Below are positions 33,273 through 45,261 of a stretch of 64,000 nucleotides of DNA, piece by piece. The notes under the pieces are model-generated. The model saw only the letters and a list, made by a program, of their open reading frames with translations, had not been told where the DNA came from and did no database searches. The position numbers were made by a program, and so were the translations under genes. This DNA is from Mikania micrantha (Eukaryota > Streptophyta > Magnoliopsida > Asterales > Asteraceae). Every line of letters starts with the position of its first letter. Within the stretch, counting starts at the first letter, position 1. The stretch is from contig CM018692.1 of the NCBI GenBank assembly GCA_009363875.1, positions 93,524,137 to 93,588,136 on the forward strand. Reading direction: 5' to 3'.

Positions 33273-36200
33273 GTGCAGGGACAACAAGAATCAAAAGGCA
33301 ACTTGTGGATTGTTGACAGTGGCTGTTCCAGGCACATGACAGGCAACAAGATCCACCTACACAAATATGAACCATTCTTTGAAGGGTCTGTTGCATTTGG
33401 AAGTGACCCAGTGGGTGGATATATCACAGGTAAGTGCACAATCACAAATGGCAAGGTAAGTTTTGAGAATGTGCATTATGTGAAAGAATTGAACTATAAT
33501 TTGCCAAGTGTATCACAGGTGTGTGATCAAAAGCATAACATGTTTACTGAGCATGAATGCATTGTCCTGAAACTAGGATTTGTTGTTCCAAATGACCAAA
33601 TTCTGCTCAGGGCTCCCAGAAGAAACAACATGTATATGCTAGACATGAGCACAGCTACACCACTCAGCAATATAAATTGCTTTGTCTCAAAATATTCACT
33701 TGATGAATCATCTCTTTGGCATAGGAGACTTTGTCATGTAAACCTGAAAAACATGAATAAACTTGTCAAAAATAACTTAGTTACAGGTTTACCAACAAAA
33801 GAATTCATTTGTGTTGATAAATGTGTTGCCTACCTAAAAGGGAAGCAACACAAATCATCTCATCATGCCAAAGAGATAAATTCAATAACAACAATCCTAC
33901 ATCTGCTACACATGGACTTGTTTGGTCCTACAAGTGTGAAAAGTCTAGGTAGAAAGTCATACTGTTTGGTGGTCACTGATGATTTCTCTAGGTATACCTG
34001 GGTATTCTTCTTGAGTACCAAGGATGAAACTGCTGAGATCTTGAAATCATTTATTCTCAAGGTTGAGAATGAAAGTGACCATCATGTAAAAATCATAAGG
34101 TCTGATCAAGGAACAGAATTCAAAAAGCATACTTTAAACTCCTTTTGTGAATCTAAGGGTATTACAAGACAATTCAGTGCTCCTAGGATTCCACAACAAA
34201 ATGGTGTTGCTGAGAGAAGGAATAGGACACTGATTGAGGCTGCTAGGACCATGTTATCTGATGCCAAGCTTCCAATAACTTTTTGGGCAGAAGCAGTCAA
34301 CACTGCCTGTTATGTCCAAAATTGAATATTGGTAGTTAAATCACGTGGTATGACTCCTTATGAAATTTGGCATAAGAGAAAATCATTTATTGCATTTCTC
34401 AAACCATTTGGATGTCAATGCACCATCTTGAATACCAAAGATCATCTAGCCAAGTTTGCTGAGAAATCAGCAGAGGGCTACTTTGTTGGGTACTCTTCAC
34501 AGGCTAAGGCCTATAGAGTATACATCAAAGATTCCAGGATTATTGAAGAGTCTGCAAATGTTCAGTTTAATGAACATACTATCAATAAACCTGGAATAGG
34601 CCCAGATTGGTTGTTTGATCTTGATAAATTCACATCTGCATTTAATCTTGTGAAAGAGTATGTTCCAGAATTGCATACAACTACCTTGGACTCCACTAAG
34701 CACACAAGAGAAGAAGACTTTCGTGTTGAACTGCCAATAGATTCAAGACAAATCTTGGCAGAATCCACTTCAACACGTCAAGCTGTTTCACAGTCTGAGA
34801 CAACCAACACCTCTCAGGATGTTCCTCTAAGTGACTATACATCTGCTCCACAAAGTCAAGAAGAAGTTGAGAGTCCTTCTGTTGAACCAAATACTCTGGG
34901 AACTTCTCTTCCCAGAGAAGATCAATCCATAACAGTCCAACATCAGAGAAACCATGATCTACCAGAAATCCAGCTTGAGGTTGTACTTCCAAACCTTGAG
35001 CCAAGCAACTTGGATTTAAGTTCCTAGCTGGATGTGATTCCAAGAACCCGCATTCATAATACTCATGCAGCTGAGAATATCACTGGGAGTGTTGAAGATT
35101 GAGTAAGAACAAGGAGTTCCTTTCATGAAGCAAACATTTTTTTCTCCTGCTTTCTATCCCAGATCGAACCAAAGAAAGTGGATGAAGCACTAAAAGACAG
35201 TAGCTGGGTGGAAGCAATGTAGGAGGAACTTCTCCAATTTGAAAGGCAAGGTGTGTGGAAGGTTTGCCCTTTACCTAAGGTAAAATATGCAATCAGAACC
35301 AAATGGGTGTTCCGAAAAAAGAAGGATGATAAGGGTGTAGTCATAAAGAACAAAACAAGATTAGTTGTGCATGGATACACCCAAGAAGAGGGAATTGATT
35401 ATGATGAAGTTTTTGCTCCAGTTGCCAGAATCGAAGCCATTAGAATTTTTCTAGCATATGCAGCTGCCAGAAACTTCAAAGTTTTTCAAATGGATGTCAA
35501 GAGTGCCTTCCTATATGGCAAAATTGATTAGGAAGTATATGTTTTTCAACCACCTGGATTTGAGGATCCTAAGTTTCCTAACCATGTCTGCAAGCTTGAT
35601 AAAGCTCTATATCGGCTGCTTCAGGCTCCTAGAAAATGGTAAGAAACTTTGTCCTCCTTTCTGTTGTCAAACAACTTCAAAAGAGGAACAATCGACAAGA
35701 TTTTATTTTTCAAGAAATCCAATCAACATATCATGCTTGTCCAAATATATGTTGATGATATTATCTTTGGTTCTACTGATGAAACTCTCTGCAAGGCGTT
35801 TGAAGCACTAATGAAATCCAAATTTGAAATGAGTTCAATGGGAGAACTCACTTTCTTTCTTGGATTACAAGTGAAGCAAACTCCTACAGGGATTTTTATT
35901 AATCAATCAAAGTATGTCAAGGATATTCTGGAAAGGTTTAACTTCACCGATTGTAAACCTCTTGGTACCCCAATGTCCAAACCAGCATCTTTATGCCCTG
36001 ATCTTGAGGGGGAGGATGTTGATCAGCACCAGTATAGAGCAATGATTGGCTCTTTGATGTATCTAACAGCAAGCATGCCTGACATCATGTTTGCAACTTG
36101 CTTGTGTGCAAGATTTCAGGCCAATCCCAAAAGTTCACATATGCTTGATGTGAAAAGAATATTTAGATATCTCAAAGGAGCACCAAGATTAGGATTGTGG

Positions 36201-36695
36201 TATCCTAGAAATGCAGACTTTCAGTTCATGGCCTACACTGACAGTGATTACGGAGGTTGCAACATCATCAAGAAATCCACATCTGGAGGATGCCAGTTCC
36301 TTGGATCCAGAATAGTGTCATGGCAATGTAAGAAGCAAACATGTGCCTCCACTTCTACTGCGGAAGCTGAATACATTGATGCCTTTAGTTGCTGTGCACA
36401 AGTACTCTGGATTAAAAATCAAATGAAAGACTATGGAGTAGAATTGTCTAATACTCCCATCCAGATTGATAACTCAAGTGCTATCTCCATCACCAACAAT
36501 CATGTCAAGCATTCAAAGACCAAGCACGTTAACATCATGTATCACTTCATCAGAGATTGTGTAGAAAAGAGGTTAATTCATCTAGTCAAAGTTGATACAG
36601 CAGAACACAATTTAGCTGATCTCTTCACCAAGGCTTTTGATGAAGGAAGATTCAGGTACTTAATCACAGCTATTGGTATGATCAATTTTGAGTAA
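33273..36695 (+). pseudogene. pol: Copia C pol (PR-IN-RT-RNase H)
   Basis: One frame throughout, with stops at 34323, 35025, 35100, 35220, 35529 and 35640. Protease: LWIVDSGCSRHMTG. Pre-integrase and zinc finger: LWHRRLCHVNLKNMNKL with CVDKCVAYLKGK. Integrase D,D,E: HMDLFGP, RSDQGTEF, QNGVAERRNRT. RT: WVFRKKKDDKG, TRLVVHGYTQEEGIDY, FQMDVKSAFLYG and the catalytic YVDDIIFGS at ~35748. RNase H: TDSDYGGC and STSTAEAEYIDA, ending LADLFTKAFDEGRF. All catalytic residues that can be checked are present, so inactivation is by stops only. The order IN before RT is diagnostic for Ty1/copia. Confidence 0.95.
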
Positions 36696-37230
36696 ATGAA
36701 TATATGTAAAGGTTTAAATGATCATTCGAAAGATAAAATTAACTTATCTTCTGAGTAGTAATTACTCATCAGAAGAAATTTTAAGTCTTCTGATGTGTTA
36801 TTTAATCCTTTATTCGGAAAAATTCACACTTCTTAAGATATTTATTCTTATGAAAGTATTTATCTTCCGATATAAATCCTTTGCTTCCGAGTACATTTTC
36901 TTCTGATCACTCTTCGTCATCAGAAGCTCATGTCTTCCGAAGCATACATTTCTTTGACGCACATGTTTTTTTCTTCCGACACTACACGACAAGCGTTTGG
37001 TGTTTTCTCGGAAGTCTCTCTTTCATCTTCTGAGGTTCGCTGTGTTACACAGCTGTCACGGAAGACCTTTCTATCTTATGTACCTCCGGATCTCAAATAT
37101 TTAATGTGTCGTTATATTAAATGCTGACATCCGAAGGTATAAAAGGTCTCCCGCCCATTCAAATTCTCACTTTCTTATTCTTCAATCGACAGTTTCTTCT
37201 TGAACTAAACCCTAACCGTCAATATCACAT
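36696..37230 (+). other. Spacer between pol and env-like ORF in C
   Basis: Non-coding, dense in CTTCCGA, CTTCTGA and TCAGAAG words in both orientations (36740-37060), like those in the LTR and in the gag linker. The end (37180-37230) is close to ATG in an AACCCTAACCGTC context. Confidence 0.6.
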
Positions 37231-40200
37231 ATGGCTCTCCTTGCTTTCAAACCAGCCCACAACCTTGTCGCCGAACTATCTACTGATCACGATGCCGATT
37301 TCGCTCCGATCATCTCGTTTCTCCGTCGGAGCAGGTACTTTACTGCATTAACTGTTAACCCCATGGTGTATGAATCTCATCACTAGCAATTTTGGGGTTC
37401 GTGTTCTGTTGTTGATTCCCCAACTGGTAGACGTCTTTCTGCTACCATTGATACTCATCCTATTTCCATTTCTATGGAGACCGTCTGTAAACATCTTAGT
37501 CTCATTGATGTTGAAGGCAATGATTCTTTCACAAGGGATGAGGTAGCAATGACCTTTAGGTCAATGGGGTACAAAGGTCCTCTTCCTTCAACTACCTATT
37601 TGAAGGGAAGAGTATCCTATAATTAAAGTACCTCCTACATGTGTTTTTGCATTGTCTTTCAAATAAAACAGGTGGCTGTGATCAAATTCCGTCTGACTTA
37701 GCTTCGGCTATTCACGGACAGATCTCCAATCAACTCTTTAACTTTTCATCTTTGTTTTTAATAACTTGGTGGACAATGTGTTATCACCAAAGAAATTTTG
37801 TATGTATCCCTGATTTTTGCTACAAATTTTTAATGGTGAGTTGCTATCTTCGCTTTCACTAACTGGGAACATTTATAAAGTACCTTCAGTTGATGCGAAG
37901 GTTTTTGCAAAACTTAAGCAGACGAGTGCACAGTTCTTTGGAACTTTCACTCCTCTTCTTCCGTCCATGGAGCAACCTGCTCCTGAAGGCGACAACTATG
38001 TCCAACCAACAGCTGCTGAACCCATACCTTCCACTCAAACAGCCCCCTCCATCAAAGTCACCTACAAACGTAAAAGACACCCTGAACAGTTATCTACAAC
38101 TGTTCAGGCTCCTTCTTCCTAACCCAAAAAGAAAAAAGGCTAAGAAATCCGGCAAGGGCCCAGTTCTGCCTAAGGTGCAAACCACACCTACTGTTGTACC
38201 ATTGGATCTTCCTCTGGATCCAGTGGCTGCCCTTCACCCATCTACCAGCCCTCAGGATATGTCACCTTACATACCTGAGAATATCCAAAGGGATAACCAC
38301 ATTATTGAGTCTGCTTCTACTGAAGCAACCCCATTAGTTTAGGGACTGTCTCCCAGGTCCCTAGGAGAGTATCACCCTTCAATGCCCCTCACCCATACTT
38401 CTACCCTGGCTCAATGACTCTCTACAGTAGCTCTGGATGACCCACTTTCTCCGACTTCCCAAAATTTACTAAGAGTGGTGACAGATCTCCAAGCAAGGTT
38501 TCCTGACCAAGAGCCTTCCATTACAGAGGTTGACCCCAGAAGTTCTGAAAGGGTCAATACAGTGGAGGCTGCCACTACTGCTGAACCTTCTCAGGTTCTA
38601 CAGGCCAGTGGTATAGGCAATAGGACATCCTCTATGGCAAATCCCACTGCTGATGACTTCTTTGAGGTCATTTTCAATGAGAGGAATCAAGGGAGCCAAG
38701 AAACCACATCTGGTGATGGAGGTGCAGGAGCTAGGCTTAGGACTCCATCTCCCAAGGATTCCACTTTAGTGGATGAGGGCACAACCATTCAGGAATTGGC
38801 GGCCACCATATCCTCATTACACACCAGGGTAGCCCAATTAGAAGCTGAGGCTGCTACCCTGAGGCTGCAGGTCCAGAAAAAGGATGCTCTCATCTTGGAC
38901 CTCCAGCGCCGCCCCCAGTCATACTTCAACCCTTTCATCCTGATCCTAGCCAAGTGTCCTCTCTTTCCCTTGATGCTACCAAAAAGGGGGAGAAGGAAGT
39001 ACCTATGGGATCACCATCATAATTATCATCACCACCACCATCACCTATGGAACAACCATCTCCAGCAATAGGAGACGAGGAAGCTGCTCCATTAGCAGAA
39101 TGAGAAGTGGAAGTCACTCATGAATCCACTTCATTCCTAACTAACTTAGGGAATGAGATGAGTTCTTGATTACTTACTTTCCCAACTCCAGCTCTTCCTC
39201 ATCCTCCTCCTCTTCTGATGCTGCAGGGGAATCCTTGGAGACTGAACAAGAACATATCTCCATGGAGCCCAAATCCCCTGATAAAACCCCAAAGTCTCCT
39301 TCTGAGATTAGGTCCCCTTCTGGGACTACAATCCAGGTTATCATGGAGAACCCCAATCAAGCCACAACTTCTATCTCCATGGAACCTAAGTCTCCTATTG
39401 AGACAACAGCCGATGAACACATGTCTCCTCTTGAGACAATGGCTGTTTATGAGGATCTCCCTTTAGATTCTGAGCTCTCTAAGGGAACCACTAAGGAACC
39501 ATTCAATGTAGTTGGTTAACTGGAAGAGGCAGTGAATGCTGTGGTTAACTCTGAAGCTGCAACTGTTTCTGAAGGCCTAGCTATAATTGAGGGATCCTCC
39601 TCAGAAGAGCTGTTGGCCGATGAACCAGCTGGTGAGGCCACAGGATCTATCTCCTCTGAGTCAAATACAGTGGATGAAAGTAAAAGGAAGCTGACTCCAG
39701 AGGAGGAAGCTGCACAAGAAGAGAGAAGGCCACCACAGAAGAAGGGCCGACCAGATACTTCTATGGATGGAGACATTCTGAGACTTGCTGGTCTCCTCCA
39801 AGAGAAGGGATATGATGTTGATGAAGTACTGCTCTGGTCGGTACCTGAAATGACTGCTGAGCTGGACAGGGTGTAGCTGCGTGTACAGGATGCTGCTGCA
39901 TCCAAAGCTGCAACATCTTCCAAGAAGAAATAAAAGGAAGATGCATATCAAGAAAAGCTGAAGCAGTTCCTTTTGAACTACAATTTCTCGAAGAGGCAGC
40001 TTGCTCCTATGATGAACTCCACCTTGGATCTACATGTAAGAGAAATCAAAAGCAAGATAGCCAGGGGAGAGTTACCTTCAGTAGAGCAAATCCAGGCACA
40101 AAGGGAGGCTCTAAACCTAGGCCTTCAGGGAGGCTTCCAGGGAAGAATAATGTTTGATAGACCTCTATCTAAAGCAGCACTCAGAAAAGGAGAAGAAGTA

Positions 40201-40940
40201 ATGTATGATGCCTCAAAAAATGCACTCTTCCCTAAGCAAGAGACTCCCTCTCCACCATCCAGCCCTTCGTATGATAACATGCCCATTTCCTCGGTGATCA
40301 AAATCAAAAGAAGTCAGACAAAGCAACAAACCACTGATTCTGAGGAACAATCAAGAATGGTAGGAGAAAAGGAAGCATTGGCCTCCACTGAAGCTCCAGT
40401 GGGTTCCACAGAAGAAAAGTCTTCCACTGAGGCAACAATGGCTTTAACTGATGTTGGAAGAACTCCCATTGAGGATCCATTGGCATCCACTGAAGCTGAA
40501 AGAGCTTCCACTAAAGCAGCCGATTCCACTTGAGCAGAATCAACTCCAGAAGCCACTGATGATGAGAATAATGATAGAGAGCATGAGGAACAGCAACAAG
40601 GAAATACACTCTCATGTCAAATAGTTCGGTTTGAAGGCGTGGTCCTTTCAGAAGGAGAAAGACTGCAGCAAGAAGACGACATGATGAAACACCCATAAAT
40701 GTGTACTTTCCCATTGTTGAATTGAGCTACTTATCCATAGAAAGGATGTTCTTTTTGAGATTATGCGATGGAAACATAGTGAAACTCTAGGATTATCAGC
40801 TACGTGGTCTCCCTGCTCCAAATATTTTTGATCTAGCAAACCTTCCTCTACTCAATCCAGGCAACGACTTTGAAGGAGGACTTGCTAAAATACTTGTCCA
40901 GAGAAGAGCTGAAAATTTAATAAACGAAGGACATAAGTTT
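37231..40940 (+). pseudogene. Env-like third ORF of SIRE-type copia C, broken
   Basis: Starts MALLAFKPAHNLVAEL, then FLRRSRYFTALTVNPMVYES, the recognisable start of the extra ORF in this lineage. In-frame TAG at 37384 and a stop at 37623; the match then moves through other frames: GGCDQIPSDLASAIHGQISN (37680), YKVPSVDAKVFAKLKQTSAQ (37877), then Pro/Thr/Ser-rich sequence. 38800-38920 is a coiled coil (LHTRVAQLEAEAATLRLQV). The C-terminal part (39166-40533) is acidic and low in complexity, with repeated SMEPKSP and STEA words. It is called env-like for its position only; I see no signal peptide or membrane anchor. Confidence 0.75.
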
Positions 40941-40952
40941 TGGTAGCATCAG

Positions 40953-40965
40953 CCTAGGGGGAGAC
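40953..40965 (+). other. Polypurine tract of copia C
   Basis: CCTAGGGGGAGAC directly before the 3' LTR start TGTAAGG. Confidence 0.85.
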
Positions 40966-41756
40966 TGTAAGGACCTTTAAGGCTGATGCACACCAAAATA
41001 TCTCTGGATCAAGTCTTGAACTTTCGAAAGATATACAACCATTGAAAGTTAAGAATTAACCTTCGGAAGAACCATCGCTTCCGAAGGATAATTCTCTTCC
41101 ACTGAAAGCTTTTCCGGATCCCTCTTCCGTACATGGAGTTTCAAATCGATCAGTGCTTCCGATCGTTTATCAGTGTTTCCGATCATCAGTGGTTCCCAAG
41201 ACAAAGACTTCCGAAGACTTTCTCTCTGACAAAGATTCTCGATACTTATGGAAATAATCAGAGCTGCTTTCTCACACTCAGATCAACAGAGAAGACATTT
41301 TGATGTTAGTCAGCAACAAAGAAGATTTGTCAAAATTACAAAGATACTAAACAGTTAATGTGTTTTGTTGTTTAGGTATTTATTGTAAAAATCCATGGAG
41401 TCTTTTGTATTAATTTTAATTAATATGGCTTGGCCTTTCAAGACCATAACATATACTAGATTTAGCATACGTTTGTTTCTAGTGTTTTGTCCAGCCGTGT
41501 ATCCCTACGAGGATACAGATGTAGGTCTTAGTATATAATCCTTCACTTGTTAGTTAGCAAATCACGAGTAAGTGCTTGAGCTAAGTGTTGTAAATTTAAG
41601 AGTTTAATGTAATATACTTTGACCTTGAATTTATAATTGCTTTCTGTATTTTGTTTCAATATGTTTTTACAAAACAAGTTGATATAATTTCCGCATATGT
41701 CAACTTCGTAGAAGATAACTTGTGAAAGTGTTGTGTAAGTTACATAACCCGATCCA
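40966..41756 (+). mobile_element. 3' LTR of copia C
   Basis: Starts TGTAAGGACCTTTAAGGCTG. It matches the 5' LTR with scattered substitutions and ~40 extra bases near 41025-41060 (GATATACAACCATTGAAAG). The similarity to the 5' end of the element does not stop at the LTR end: it continues through the primer-site sequence at 41762. Confidence 0.9.
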
Positions 41757-41761
41757 ACAAG

Positions 41762-41772
41762 TGGTATCAGAG
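41762..41772 (+). other. Primer-site-like sequence outside the 3' LTR of C
   Basis: TGGTATCAGAG follows the 3' LTR with the same five-base spacing as at 30420. A simple insertion should have a target duplication here, but CATTT (left flank) is absent. Confidence 0.8.
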
Positions 41773-44223
41773 TGTTACTAAGATTTTTCTCTAATTATTC
41801 TACGTTACATACTCTATGTAAACCATTATTGGTTAGTTAATAACAACTAAACCTTATTTTCATAAGGTTTATACTAATAGAATACATGACTTTTAAATAA
41901 ATCGTCATTTATAAAGTCTTATTTAAGTTTTAAAAGTTTAAGTTCATAAATCATTTTAAGTTACATTAAAACTTTTAGTAACACAAGTTATGAGGATTTT
42001 TATAAAAATATGTTTACATATTAAAGATCATTACATTTTAATAAACACAAGTTATTTTTATGAAAAATACAAGTTAACTTGCTAGAACTTAAGTCAATCT
42101 TACTAGATTAAATTCAAGTCCTTCGTTAGTTCTTTGTGAACATTCTTGATCTTGTTCACTTTTGAATTTGGTTATTATTAAGATTATTTATCTAGAACAA
42201 CCTTAGTTAATCACCATGAATGAAATGTACTAAGTGTTGGATGTTCGTAACACAAGGTCATACACCCACACTTAACTAGTTCTTTGAATCCATAGTTATC
42301 CCTCATGTTACCCTTTGATGTATCCTAATACTTAGAAATTTGTTTATTAACTCCCAATGTTTCTAACTTAGCACTTATGAACCATAGACTTTTGTTTAGT
42401 ACTTGTTTAACCACCCAAGTCTATCATTGAAAATCCCTGGGTTCTATGGTTTTCATTGATAAAACTTTAACATTTCAAACTCAAATCCATGTTAAAACAT
42501 ATGTTTATGTGTTGTGATAATTTATAAGAGCCTTTGTGTTGGAAAATCTTAGTGTGGATGGCCACAAAATCGATTAACACCTTAAAATGACCACAATGAC
42601 CCACTTCCGATGTTATGCATTACACTTAAAATTTCATCAACCAAACTCAGGTGTTTTTAACTCATTTGATCAAATAAAACACTTGTTTAAGTGTTAGGTT
42701 AGTTTAGAAAAGGTTTTAGTTTGAAAACCTTAGTTTCAAAGGAATGCAAAACCGGTTTATCCTCTTGAAAAACTCTAACAACTTCAAACTCGACTAGCTA
42801 CTGTTCAAACAGCTCCTATGTATTCAATTCTTGATGATTTTAGTTGGTTCCAAATCCTAAATTACGTGAAAGTCATGAACTCAGCTAATTTCCACAGTCA
42901 TCAGTGATATCAAAGGCCATTATTCCTTTAGTATCGATGAGACAATATCCTTTATCCTCCCGATATTGTAAGTTCGACATTGCTTGTTCTTGAGTTTCAT
43001 ATGTTGAACACTGCTGTAAGCAGCTCCAAACTGATTTCCAACTGACCCAAACATCAATCTAACATGTTCCTTAGATTCCTAAGTCGATTTGGTGCAAGTC
43101 CTAGGGGTTTTGCAACTCTAAAATCGGCTGAAATGAACTGGTGTTCGAGAGAAACTCACCGAAACAGTAGAGCCAAAGAATCAGCTCGTTTTTGCTCTGT
43201 TTTTGATGATTCAAAGCTTGATTTCTTCCTCTTAACACAATCTACACGTTTCTATGGTCGTTTTAGTGTTGATGCTAACTGATTTGAAGTGATAAAAATG
43301 ATTTAGAAGCTTACCTTACCAGAATAGTAGAAAACCCTCAAAATCAGCAACTTCTCTCTAAAACTGTGACCAAATCAGTCCGTTTCAACTCCGATCGGTT
43401 ATACTACTTTGTTCCTCTCGTTTTTACGGTCGTTTTGACTACTAGATCATCAAATTTGGTGGAGAAACGAAGAAGTTATGATGATTTGAAGTTGGAAATG
43501 GGTGCTGAGGTGTGGTGGCTGGATTTTTGGAGAAGAGAGAGATGTGTGGCTGCAAAAATGAGAAGAAAACGAAAAGTTAGGGATTTTTATAGCCCAGGTG
43601 TGTTCGGGTGTGTTCGGTCTCGCTCGGTTTCGGTTTCGCGCGTCGCTTTTCGTAGTTTTCGTGATATTATGTAACTTAATAAAGACAGAAGTTTTTAGAC
43701 TTTTTAAAATGCTAATTCCTAATAAACTAACTAAATATCTTTTATCTATTTCTAAAATCGTTTAATTTAATTGTTTAGTCGAATCGTACGGTTTTCGCGC
43801 GTATTCATTCGGATCGTCTCCTATACGAACACAACGACAACTATACTTTTCGATTTGATTTTCAAATTATTAGACATCATTAAGAAGGTTAAGCTTACAG
43901 ATATATTCGTGCGAATCGTCACCCACACGAATACTCCGTTGGTTTAATATTCACACTACGACATCCATTATTGTTTTGTTCTGTAAAATATCACATACAT
44001 TTATACCTAATAAAATCCTAACTAACGTTGTCATAACAGTTCTGTGTTGTCAGATATGATTTTGACTGTTAAACCATGAATTTGCAATATGTTTCTGAAA
44101 TAGATGTGTAATAGTTTCGTATTGAGCATCAAATGATAATAGTACACATGTAATACTCATAGTTCGTACCTGATCTACTGTACAAGTCACTGTTCTAGCT
44201 ACGGTTCCGGCACAGATGTTACA
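41773..44223 (-). mobile_element. Solo LTR B, right (5') part
   Basis: Ends CACAGATGTTACA on +, i.e. TGTAACATCTGTG as LTR start on -. On -, a TATA box lies 630 bp inside. Words near 43.9 kb (TATTCGTGCGAATCGTCACC) are the reverse of words in the LTR of A (GACGATTCACACGAATACAT), and the start resembles that of the E LTR (ACTTGTACAGTAGA). Together with 29084-29665 it makes a ~3.0-kb LTR, close to the 3.1-kb 3' LTR of A. No internal region accompanies it. ORFs at 43064-43674 are not genes. Confidence 0.75.
43584..43591 (-). promoter_or_regulatory. TATA box of LTR B
   Basis: TATAAAAA on -, in the context GGGCTATAAAAATCCC; the E LTR has the same context at 54111. Confidence 0.55.
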
Positions 44224-44764
44224 ACACTCACTCGAAAAGGATGAAAGAAGACTAAAGCTAAGACAACCACTGGCAAACCATCAATGAATGTGAAGACTGA
44301 ACCAGCAAGCTCATTCGATAGTAGCAGTCGCAAACAAAAGTCCAGGATTTTTGCTGTTACTAGTCCTATTGCTTAGACGAGCCAACAGGCATCTAAAAAC
44401 TCCAACATCATATCTTATGTTGGAGTGACTCCACAATGCAACATTTGCCGATATCATCATGCTCCTAACCTACCTTTTCGCATTTATAATAATTGCTGTA
44501 AGTGTAGTCATTTTGCTAACTTGTGTAGAAGTGCACCAAAAGTGCAACGAATGCAACCTGCGCCGCTTGCATTACCTGCTCCACCTACACAACCATTACA
44601 AGCTATACCTGTTCGTCCCACACCATATAGGCAAGAGCTTTCTATGAGTGTGGAAATGTTACTCATTTCAAAAAATAGTGCCCAAGACTGACGGGAAATA
44701 ATCAGAGGGTGGCAAGAGGCAGAGCTTTTTAGTTGAATGCTCTAGCAGCTCAAGCCAACCAGGA
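44224..44764 (+). pseudogene. gag: Gag C-terminal part of gypsy A (zinc knuckles)
   Basis: Resumes gag after LTR B: once B and one 5-bp duplicate are set aside, the frame passes from VKAGK into the usual basic TRKG-like segment. At 44425 the zinc-binding region reads CNICRYHHAP and CCKCSHFANLC, then a proline-rich linker (LALPAPPTQPLQAIPVRP). The second knuckle is lost by frameshift at about 44630, after which GNNQRVARGRAF-like sequence is read in another frame. Stops throughout. Confidence 0.8.
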
Positions 44765-45240
44765 CGTCGTCAATGGTACGTTTCTGACTAATAACTCTTA
44801 TGCCTATATTTTATTTGATTTTGGTGCTGATAGGAGTTTTGTTTCATAAGATTTTGAACGTATGCTTGCTAGAACACGTATTAAATTATAAAAACCATTT
44901 AACGTAAAGTTGGCTGATGGAAACACTATTGATTATCACACTATTATCATTGGATATACTGTGAACTTAAATGATCACGTTTTCCCAATTGATCTTATAC
45001 CTATGCATCTTGGTAGCTTTGATGTTATCATAGGCATGGATTGGTTTGCCACCCACAAAGCAGAAATAGTTTGTCTTGAAAAGTTTATTCGTATTCCCTT
45101 ACCTTCGGGTGAAACTCTAAGAGTTTTCAGGGAAACCTCTAATAAAGGTCTTAAATTAATGTCATGCACCAAAGCGCATAAGTATCTTAGGAAGAAATAC
45201 GTAGTGTTTCTAGCACATGTGGTGGAAAGGAAAGAGTAAA
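44765..45240 (+). pseudogene. Gypsy A protease domain
   Basis: VNGTFLTNNSYAYILFDFGA precedes DRSFVS: the aspartic protease motif D-[ST]-G is D-F-G here, a single-base change that should abolish activity. The rest of the domain is well kept: KLADGNTIDYHTIIIGYTVN, FPIDLIPMHLGSFDVIIGMD and WFATHKAEIVCLEKFIRIPL. In-frame stops at about 44850 and 44890. Confidence 0.85.
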
Positions 45241-45261
45241 GCAAAAATACAAGACGTTCCT

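Larger units (their letters stand above)
29666..41756 (+). mobile_element. Ty1/copia SIRE/Maximus-like element C
   Basis: A full-length arrangement: LTR, Met-tRNA primer site, gag with zinc knuckle, protease, integrase, RT, RNase H in copia order (integrase before RT), an extra ~3.7-kb env-like ORF region, polypurine tract and LTR. The extra 3' ORF and long gag place it in the SIRE/Maximus lineage. It is inserted in LTR B. The coding frame is scattered with stops, but order and spacing are intact. The repeated terminal sequence runs through the primer site on the right side too, which is unusual. Confidence 0.9.

Noticed and set aside
43064..43674. Two ORFs of 72 and 102 codons on +
   Set aside because: They lie within LTR B, antisense to its promoter region, and show no domain.
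44210..44225. TGTTACA at 44217 as the end of an LTR of element A itself
   Set aside because: The gag reading frame of A runs through the site on both sides, so the boundary belongs to an insertion (B).
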